A stretch of DNA of 64,000 nt, taken from NCBI GenBank assembly GCA_001661515.1, contig LUVW01000013.1, forward strand, positions 258,024 through 322,023, given 5' to 3'. This DNA comes from Capniomyces stellatus. Its lineage: Eukaryota; Kickxellomycota; Harpellomycetes; Harpellales; Legeriomycetaceae. The notes beneath the pieces were generated by a model, which saw nothing but the letters and a program-made list of their open reading frames with translations, was not told the origin of the DNA and made no database searches. Below are positions 56,363 through 64,000 of the stretch, one piece after another. Both the position numbers and the translations under genes were made by a program. The stretch's first letter is position 1. Every line of letters begins with the position of its first letter.

Positions 56363-57721
56363 CTAGAAAGACTTTTTGTTTGTTTTAGAATTCGAGTAGC
56401 CATTTTTACTACTGGTATTAGAGTTACCAACACAAGTATAGATGTATAGAGCAAGTATAGAGATAAAATTGACAGTGTAAGCACCATAGACACATGGAAT
56501 TGGCCAGCTCTATAGGTATACATTGTTGGTTCTTTGGTTAAAAATGGGGTGCTGCTAGGTTATTTTAGCGATTAGATGCACAGTATAAAAGAAAAAATAA
56601 ACAGAGTCGGTGTGTAGAAATTAGACTTACCTGCCACGGTCTATCCCAATCAAGAGGAATGACGAATGACCCTAACCAAGCACCAAATACTGTTGACCAA
56701 AACGACGTCAAGGCGACCAGGGTTGCCGAGCTACTTTTCCTAAGAGGCACAAAATAAAGGTTTGGTTAATATAAAGTTGAAACTTGTGCGATGGCTAAAG
56801 GGTGGAAACTGCGTCATGACGATATCGCCGCGAGTTTGAATTTTTTTTTGGCAGAACAGTAGCGTTTTTTGTATATATATACAAATATAGAAAGTCCGAG
56901 TAAAGGTGTGAAAAAGCTAAAAAAAACCAAGAAGGCTTACCCTTGCAAAAGTAGGATGTTTAGATACCCTTCCGACCCAGAGAAAAAAAGCCAGTATAGA
57001 GGGCCAATGGCAATGATCGCACAGTTTAATCCCAGCAAAAAGGTTGAATTTAGCTCACTACAAAGTTGAAAGTATGCATATACATATATATATCGAGTAA
57101 AAGGTCAGGAATGCTGTTAATTTATTTATATATTTTCCCAGCATCACAACTCGATTGCACTGCGACACACTTTATAAGTAGTTTAGACACGCTAACACTT
57201 GAGTGCCGGGCCATCCGCCTCTAGTCATAAAGCTCAAAAACAATATCCAACGTACCTGAATATTGGCGCTCCAAACACCATGGCGAATATCGAAAACAAT
57301 ATCGAAGCTGCCAAGACCATAAACGAAAACCCAACAATCTAAGTTATTCAAAAATAAAAGGATGGATTAGCAGGACACTCATAAAGTCAAATAACATATT
57401 AGCGCTGAGTAGAAGCAAAAAAGTCGGGAAAAAAAACGGTTAACAAAGAGCAAAAATAAAATGAGACTGGGCAAGAGTATTTACCATTGAGATAATTGAG
57501 GAGTTTGGCGTTTTTGTCTTTTTAATGTTGGTTTGTTGGGTCGAGTTCAAGTAAATGTTTGCAATCATAAAGATACTAAAGCTCAAAGCTGCCGTAGTTT
57601 TAAAAAACAGGCTCTGGTTATTGTACAAATCCAAAAACAAATTGGCACCAAAAAAAGTCGCACAAGATGCTAGTGTTGAAAACAACACGGTCGAATGTTT
57701 GTTATAGTTTGTTGAGCTCAT
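56363..57721 (-). CDS. GPI11: GPI ethanolamine-phosphate transferase subunit (PIG-F/Gpi11)
   Basis: Exons complement of 57485..57721, 57256..57338, 56941..57057, 56631..56739 and 56363..56509 give 230 aa; phases 0, 2, 2, 0 fit. It is a multi-pass membrane protein with hydrophobic segments in exons 1 (two), 2, 3, 4 and 5. The family signature is complete across the last splice: FGAWLGSFVIPLDWDRPWQ followed by SWPIPCVYGAY. FGAPIF in exon 2 also matches. Gpi11/PIG-F is an endoplasmic-reticulum subunit shared by the enzymes that add ethanolamine phosphate to GPI mannoses 2 and 3. Size fits yeast Gpi11 (219) and human PIGF (219). The alternative longer frame in the last exon lacks the signature and is wrong. 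Confidence 0.93.
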
Positions 57722-58167
57722 TTTTTTTAGGATTGGCCCTCTTTTTCGTGTTGAGATTTTTAAGGGCAAAGGAGCGGTATTGATTGAGCTTCTTTTTATA
57801 ATCCCGATTCTTGAGCTTTTTATAATTTCGGTAATTGATGAGAAGAAAAATATGAAGTTTCAGAATATGAGTTTAGACGGAGTTTGGATTATTAAATATT
57901 GACAGAAAAGTTAACAGAAAAACAAAACACCCAGATACAACCAAGTAAAAAGTATATAATATACAGAAAATTCCGAATGAATTTGATTAGAGAATCAGAG
58001 TATCCTTTTAATATTTGCTGCTCTCTAAGTGGTTGTTCAAGAAATACAATAAATCCGACAAACGCTATACAAGCACAAATTTTGAATTAGCTCAAGGGGA
58101 TGGCATATTGTATAATGCATGTACGTTGAAGTGTTAGAATTGTTAGGATGACAAGTAAAGAAACTTT

Positions 58168-58179
58168 AGCAGCAGCAGC

Positions 58180-58277
<98 letters not shown>

Positions 58278-58278
58278 C
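58168..58278 (+). repeat. (AGC)4(AGT)32 trinucleotide microsatellite
   Basis: Four AGC units (58168-58179), then 32 uninterrupted AGT units (58180-58275), then AGC. It lies between GPI11 and NOP9, about 550 bp before NOP9. Confidence 0.95.
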
Positions 58279-58474
58279 GGGGGAAGGTACAGTAATAAGC
58301 AGTTAGTTATTTTATCGTTACAAGAAATAAGCTTAAATCAGGAAAAAAAGAAAAAAAAAAGAGTAGAGTGGAGTGGATCAAGCCATTGGACCAATTGATT
58401 TTCCCAAATTCCAGTTTTCAAATTTATTTTTTTTATTTTTATAAACATAGAGTTTTTTTAAAGTAAAAAGCTGA

Positions 58475-58484
58475 TGAAAATTTT
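58475..58484 (+). promoter_or_regulatory. RRPE-like TGAAAATTTT upstream of NOP9
   Basis: The same 10-mer as in the NOP12 and PWP2 upstream regions, 339 bp before the NOP9 start. Confidence 0.35.
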
Positions 58485-58823
58485 TTTATTAGCAACATAA
58501 AAAAAAACACAAATACTATAATTGTGGGCTATTGTAAAAATAAAATAAAAGTCAAAGGTGTAAACTTCTATAGCTAACTTAAATTAGATCAGCGGAGTAT
58601 ACGTTTTTACCGATAGAATACAAGTACGCAGAAGCAGACGAGTTTGAGACACAAAGATAGCGGCTAGTTTAAATTTGCAATCAAGAATTGAGGAAAGTTT
58701 GACAGAGTTCAATAATTGAAGAATCAGCTAGAGCGTATTATTTATTTACAAGAAAATAAATAAAGGAAAAGTGTGAGGTATAGTACAGTGTTGAATACCA
58801 AAGCGTAAATATAAACATAAAAC

Positions 58824-61800
58824 ATGGAGCGTGGTAGAGGAAGAGGAGGAAGAGGGGGAGGAGGAGGACGTGGAAACAGAGGTGGAAATAGACAAGGCGG
58901 CGGGTTCAGAGGAAATAGCGGAGGGTACGAAGACAGAGGGTATAACAACAGGAATCGAGATAATGGGAATGGAAATAACTATGGAGATAATGGTAATAAT
59001 GGGTACCAGGGTCAGCAAGGATACGGCGGGAATATGGGGAGATCAGAGAACTTTGAAGACAGAGCAAACAAGAACAGCGACCAATATAGGCAGGATGGAG
59101 GAGGTGGGGGAGGGGAGTATACTGCACCGCCAATGGAAGAAGGGCCACTGTTTATTATTGACGAAAGAGGGATGCGGTTTGAAGGCGACAATGGGGGAGG
59201 CGATAAAAGACCGGAGGGAGTTCATGCAGCTTCGTTCGGAATTGTAAATCCAGAGTTGCAAGGGTACTTGAAGTCATGTCAGGAAACATTGGATGATTTG
59301 GAGTACTCTGGGGAAGATAAGGAGATATTTGTTTCAAGAATCCAAGAGGAGATCAAGGGCAAGGAGTTGCTTTTGATGACAGACCACAACTGCTCGTTGA
59401 TTCTTGAGAAGCTGTTGAGGGCATCGAGCTCAGAGTATCTGTGCTACTTTTTCAGTCTGACAAGGGGTAAGGAGATTGAGCTGGCGATTCACAGATTTGC
59501 TTCACATGTATTGCAAACCATGGTTACATTGATGGCAAACTCAATCAATAATGAGAGCAGTGGAGGAAATAGGGTGTCTGTTGAGGTGCCTATAGTGAGC
59601 AGAGACGTTGATGGCAATGAAGTTCCGAGTTTGGAGGGGGAAGAGGTTGAGACTGAGATGGTTGGATACGAGAGACTAGTTGTGGACTTTGTCAGCGTAA
59701 GTGAGGCTTATATACGAACATATATATATATATATATTGAGTGTTGGATTGTGTGTTATTTGGGATAGACGTGGAGACCCGATATGGTTTGATTTAGAAT
59801 AAATAGAATAAAACAGAGAGACCAATAAGTGAAATTAATGTAAAAATGTAGTCGATTAGAAAGCATTGGGAGTTTTTGCTGATGGATTCGTACAGTTCGC
59901 ATGTAATCAGAGTAGTTTTGTGTTTGTTGTCAGGAAAGAAGATAGTTCAAGACGGAGGACAGCAGGGAAATATAAGAAGCAAGAAATCAGCGAAATTTAT
60001 CAATGACAAGAACGGGAGTTTTATAAGTGTAAGTAGAGGAGTCTTGAGATTATTATTAGAAGAAGAAAAAACTTATAACTGGTTTTAAATTGAAGAGTGA
60101 TATAATGGAATTTGGGTGATAAGAGAAAATATCAGTGAGATTTGTTGCTTTGTAAAACAATATAAAGAGAGTAAGAAAGGGCATGTAGTAATGTTGTGGA
60201 TGGTTAAATGTGGGATTGATAGAACGACAAGAGACCACTGGAAAAGAACAAGGTTCCAGAGGAGTTTAAATCGGTTTTGAAAGGGTTGCTGAGAGAAACA
60301 GATAGCTTGGGGGAGCACAACTTTGCTACTAGATTGGCGTTTGACCGAGTGGGAAATCCAACATTGCAGCTGTTGATTGAATTGCAAGCAGAGTTGGGGC
60401 TTGTTGAGATGCCGGGGTTGCTTTTGGATCAGCTGTTGATGGGGCTGGTTAGTGACGATGCAGGATTGGTTGATGTAGGTGCGGGGGACAAGAAAAAAAG
60501 CTTGGAGGAAAACGAGAGTGAGAGCAGGGATGAGAATGCAGGTGGGGATGGGGAGGGAGACGACCTGAAACAAGTCAACGAGAAACGCGTCCGTAGGTTG
60601 GAAGAAATGATCAATGACGTTGTTGGGTCGCATTTATTCCAGAAAATATTTGAGATGGCATCGCCAAAGCTATTCCAAAAGCTGTACCAGAGCGTGATTA
60701 GAGGAAAGCTAGCAAGACTTAGTTTTGAAAACAATGGAAACTTTGTAGTTCAGAGCTTTATAAAGAACGTAAAGAATGTGGCGCAGCTGGAGTCGGTGCT
60801 AGACGAGCTGATGCCGATAATGGGCGATCTGTTTTCAAGCAATAGACCAGGGATTGTCAATGCAATCACCGAGGTTTGCGTGAGCCTGGATTTTGGATAC
60901 AAAAAAGTGATGGATGAGATAATCAGAGTGTTGCTAGGCGAAAGAAACAGGAACAAGAACAAGAACAAAGAAACAGAAAACGAAAACGAAAACGAAAAAG
61001 AAAAAGAAAAAGAAGACGATGATGAAAAGGAACAGTCGCCATTGGTAGTGTTTTTGGCGCAGAACAACCGTAGGCTGAACTACGATATGCAAAGCGGGTC
61101 AAAGAGCTACCAAGAACAGGCGCAAGTAGAGGCAAACTACAATGTAGCGCCAACAAAGCCCAAACTCAATGTCCAGGGTGCACTGATAATCCACAACCTA
61201 TTCAAGTTTCCAAACGAATACAACAGAAGGCTTATCAACAGTCTGCTCAGCCAGCCCACAGAAGGTCTGGTAATCCCGTGGTCAAAAGACGCAACAGGAT
61301 CAAGAATAATCGAGTCGTTTTTGAAGGCTTCAATCTCATCGGTTCCAATTAGGTACAAGAGAAAGCTTTTGAACAAACTGGAGTCGCGGTTTGCAGATTT
61401 GGCTGTTGACAAGTTTGGTTCCCACATTGTTGATTGCTGCTACAACGTTGCCGATTTGGATCTTAAAGAGTCCATTGTTTCGGAGCTGATCAGAGACGAA
61501 CATAAAGTCAAGGATACCTTCTTTGGAAAGTTTGCCTGGAAAAACTGTAAGGCTGACTCGTTCAAGCTGAAGGCCGATACCTGGAGATCCCAAGAACAAG
61601 CCTCACTGCGCAAAAAGTCCATGTTTGATGATATCTTTGACAACAAGGAGTCCAAGTCCAAGGCTAAGGCCAAGAGCAAGAGCAAAAACAACGCGTTTTC
61701 TGCAACCGACCTTCTCAACAACTCTGACTATGACTCGGATTCTGCAAACAATAATTCCTCCAAACTTGAATCCACTTCCGCTATGAAGTCTTTGGGCTTT

Positions 61801-62651
61801 GAAGCCCCCAAAAAGGTCAAAAAGTCCAGCAAGAGCTCCAGTAAATCAAAAAAATCTGACAAGTTTTCAAAGGTAAAATTCACCACCTCCCCCACTTTAC
61901 TTTTATTTCACCAATTGTTCTTTTATCTTATTTCATTGTTTCAATCCCATCAGCCCTCAACCCTCGATATTTCACAATTTTATTATCTTGACTGCCAAAT
62001 GCCTTTTGTTTTGATCAATGCTTAACCGTCAATACTTAAATGCTTCTTTTTGTTTTCTTTTTGTTTTATTTTTACCATAGGACTATGTTAAAGACGACAT
62101 TGACGACTTGTTCAAGAACCAAAACGACATTTCAAAGTCTAAAATTGCAAAACAGGTTAGTTTACTTATTCATTTATATAAGTTCCATCCACAAATTCTA
62201 TCACTCATCTCATATATATTGTAGTTTTATATTTCTACCGCCTCGGTTTATCATCGGTGTTTTACCTCACCCCAGATTACCACTATTAATGAATGTAAAT
62301 AAAATATAATATAATTAAATCAAATAGGCCATCACTCCACAGGAATCTATTGCTACACTCGCAAAGCCTGTCACCAACGACAAATCAATGTCCAATATAA
62401 TCAGCGCAATTGCCAACACTAAACGCAAAAAGAGCTCCAAATCAAACTCCAATGATGCTGAACAAACCAACGATTCCGATGACGCTGATGACAACTTTGG
62501 CCCTAAAAAGAAGTCCAAGTCCAAATCCAAGTCCAAGTCCAAATCTGCTCTTTCTCAGCCTGACCAACTCGCTACCGTTGCCAAAAGCAAACAGAAAATG
62601 TCCAAAAAGGAAAAGGAACTCGAAAGCAAAAACAAAAGAAAGTTCTGCTAA
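58824..62651 (+). CDS. NOP9: Nucleolar pumilio-like protein Nop9
   Basis: Exons 58824..59696, 59852..60028, 60223..61872, 62081..62155 and 62328..62651 give 1032 aa; junctions are phase 0. The acceptor at 60223 was chosen for its GATAG consensus; 60232 is also in frame. An N-terminal RGG region (residues about 1-100) is followed by PUM-like repeats: LQGYLKSCQETLDDLE, LLLMTDHNCSLILEKLL, DSYSSHVIRVVLCLLSG, ENNGNFVVQSFIKN, KDATGSRIIESFL and VDKFGSHIVDCCY. The tail (KNCKADSFKLKADTW, then Ser/Lys repeats and NKRKF) matches the Nop9 end. Nop9 binds ITS1 near the 20S pre-rRNA 3' end and delays Nob1 cleavage. It is longer than yeast Nop9 (666) because of low-complexity inserts, including a Lys/Asn/Glu repeat near 60945-61040. 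Confidence 0.93.
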
Positions 62652-64000
62652 TTTCTTTTCTAACTTCTACTCTTCTTTTCTCTACCTTTTCTTCTTATAT
62701 ACATATTACATTTTCTTGTCTATTCCTTTATTCACTTTGAGCTTTGCTGTTTCTTTTAATTCCTTTTTCTTTGTCTTTTTTAAAATATATATAAAGATTT
62801 GGGGTTTCCAAAGTACAATTAGTTTTAAACAAGCACTTGGGAAAAGTTCCAGGCAACTCTTTATTCAAATACCAATAAACCACATAAATGAAAACAAAAA
62901 CAAAAATTTATTCAAATCTACAGTCATCAAGCTCACTCCCTCCCCCTTTCTCCCTCTCTATTCTGTTATTTCTGTTTCCAAAAAGTCAAAAACAAAAAAA
63001 AGAACACTTGGATGTGTGTTTTCTCAATTACATAATCGTCAGTATGACTGTTGATAATAATTGAGCCCATCTTGTCTTACAAATACTAGGAAACATTTTA
63101 TGCACTTTTTTCAAGCTTTGCTTTTATTACAAAACCTAAACTTTGATCGCCCAGCTTCGGATTATCCACAATCCTTCCCCCCCTTTTAAACTTTTTCTTA
63201 TTTGTTCCCCCTTGGTTAGTAGTTTACTTTATTATAAATCATAAAAATATAAAGCAAAATCATATCTACAACTTTCAAAACTTTAAAATTCTAGAAAAGT
63301 AAAGCAAAATTTGTGAACATCAATTTTAAAAAAAAAATAACTCGTGATGCGTTTTAAAAAAGTTTTCGGAGTTCCCTAAGCTAAAGACAAGGACTGTTTT
63401 ACTAATACGTTTTTTTTTTACTATTTTCAAACAAAGCACCACATTGGGTAAAATTTATATTCGTCGATTTCGCTAAATTTCAGCAACTCCCCGATCCTTC
63501 TGTTCCACATAGGTAATAATATCCAGCAAAAGAAAAAGGAAAAGGAATGGCGAACAAAAAGAGGAAAAAAAAAAGGAGGAAAAATGATATTATTAGTAGT
63601 ACAAATCTCTTAGGCTCTTGGATTGCGAATAAAACTCAATTAGACTATTTTTATAACATATCTGACCACACTTTGCATTTTATTTCGCTAGTGTTAAAAC
63701 ACAATGCCCAAATGTTCGGGTTTGCTTCAATGAAGATATAAATTTTTGTTTACAAACGGATGGTTTACTTGTAGTACCAACTCTTTTATATATATTTTTT
63801 TTTTACTGGGCATTTTAGCATAAGCGACGAGTTCTGCAGTTCATAAGTGTTGTTCTAGTAATAGTTTGGCCTTAATATTTAAAAAAAAATTCCTCTGTCG
63901 CCTTTTTTTTTTTGCTACTCGATTACTAATTTTTCTGTAAATGTTTATCAGATTGTTCCCGCTGACATTCTGCTAAATAAATAATTCGCTTTCTTTTTCT
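62652..64000. other. AT-rich spacer at the window end
   Basis: 3' flank of NOP9 and about 1.3 kb of AT-rich DNA with T and A runs. A Lys/Arg-rich 64-codon frame at 63547-63741 is more likely an A-rich artefact. No gene is supported. Confidence 0.5.

Larger units (their letters stand above)
57722..58823. other. Divergent promoter region GPI11 / NOP9 with long microsatellite
   Basis: AT-rich 1.1 kb between two start codons. It contains the (AGC)4(AGT)32 tract and an RRPE-like element at 58475-58484. No gene is supported. Confidence 0.6.

Noticed and set aside
56263..56523. 86-codon alternative frame over the last GPI11 exon
   Set aside because: It lacks the WPIP...YGAY signature and does not match the upstream exon phase; the other frame does both.
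58168..58278. Trinucleotide tract considered as a CRISPR-like or coding Ser/Val repeat
   Set aside because: Uninterrupted 3-nt period with no spacers and no flanking open exon; it is a plain microsatellite.
63547..63741. Lys/Arg-rich 64-codon frame near the window end
   Set aside because: The basic start comes from a poly-A/G tract and nothing else is recognisable.

Overview
This window is nuclear DNA of a eukaryote, almost certainly a fungus and probably an early-diverging one. The evidence is 45 supported spliceosomal introns with GTA(A/T)-type donors and TAG/CAG acceptors, single-copy fungal-type housekeeping genes, AT-rich noncoding DNA full of A and T runs, and tRNAs without an encoded CCA. 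Every intron but one is 80-228 nt. Several families seen here are patchy or lost in budding yeasts: full-length TPP2, a ubiquitin-like plus BAG protein, an SRRM1-type PWI protein and a crotonase-fold HIBCH/mS47-like protein. A basal fungal lineage such as Kickxellomycotina/Zoopagomycota fits, but I cannot prove the taxon from sequence alone. There are no bacterial operons, CRISPR arrays or insertion sequences.

Layout. 1-1548: 3' part of a diverged HIBCH/mS47-like gene (+). 1914-3047: BAG1-type cochaperone (-). 4138-4289: tRNA-Pro and tRNA-Cys pair (+). 4547-7545: MUS81 (-). 8099-12947: TPP2 (-). 12948-20240: about 7.3 kb with no gene I can support. 20241-23807: Sds3/Dep1-like Rpd3L subunit (+). 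25562-26359: short type II membrane glycosyltransferase-like protein (+). 27348-28033: DPH4 (+). 28660-29655: TSC10/KDSR (-). 30314-32254: NOP12/RBM34 (+). 34103-37418: PWP2 (+). 38649-40265: M17 leucine aminopeptidase (+). 41236-42461: monoglyceride lipase (+). 43057-45299: BDP1 (-). 46274-48291: SRRM1-like PWI protein (-). 48972-49045: tRNA-Arg(UCU) (-). 50989-51291: unknown 100-aa protein (+). 51694-53103: RPN11 (-). 54117-54374: Cys-rich mini-protein (-). 56363-57721: GPI11/PIG-F (-). 58824-62651: NOP9 (+). The rest is AT-rich spacer with microsatellites and short repeats.

Genes are scattered on both strands without clusters of related metabolism. Two functional themes recur: ribosome and Pol III biogenesis (NOP12, PWP2, NOP9, BDP1, tRNAs) and protein turnover (RPN11, TPP2, leucine aminopeptidase, BAG1). 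The first three nucleolar genes each carry the same TGAAAATTTT element upstream, resembling the yeast RRPE motif.

Most genes are split, and their exons were joined by checking splice sites and reading phase across every junction. Coordinates for split genes are the full span; exon coordinates are in the evidence text. The most interesting structures are a 13-nt internal microexon in RPN11, a GC-AG intron in the monoglyceride lipase gene, tiny first coding exons (18-22 nt) in three genes, a perfect 19-bp inverted repeat, the long purine-skewed gene desert, and the metallothionein-like Cys-rich ORF. I did not find a convincing, wholly new multi-gene system.
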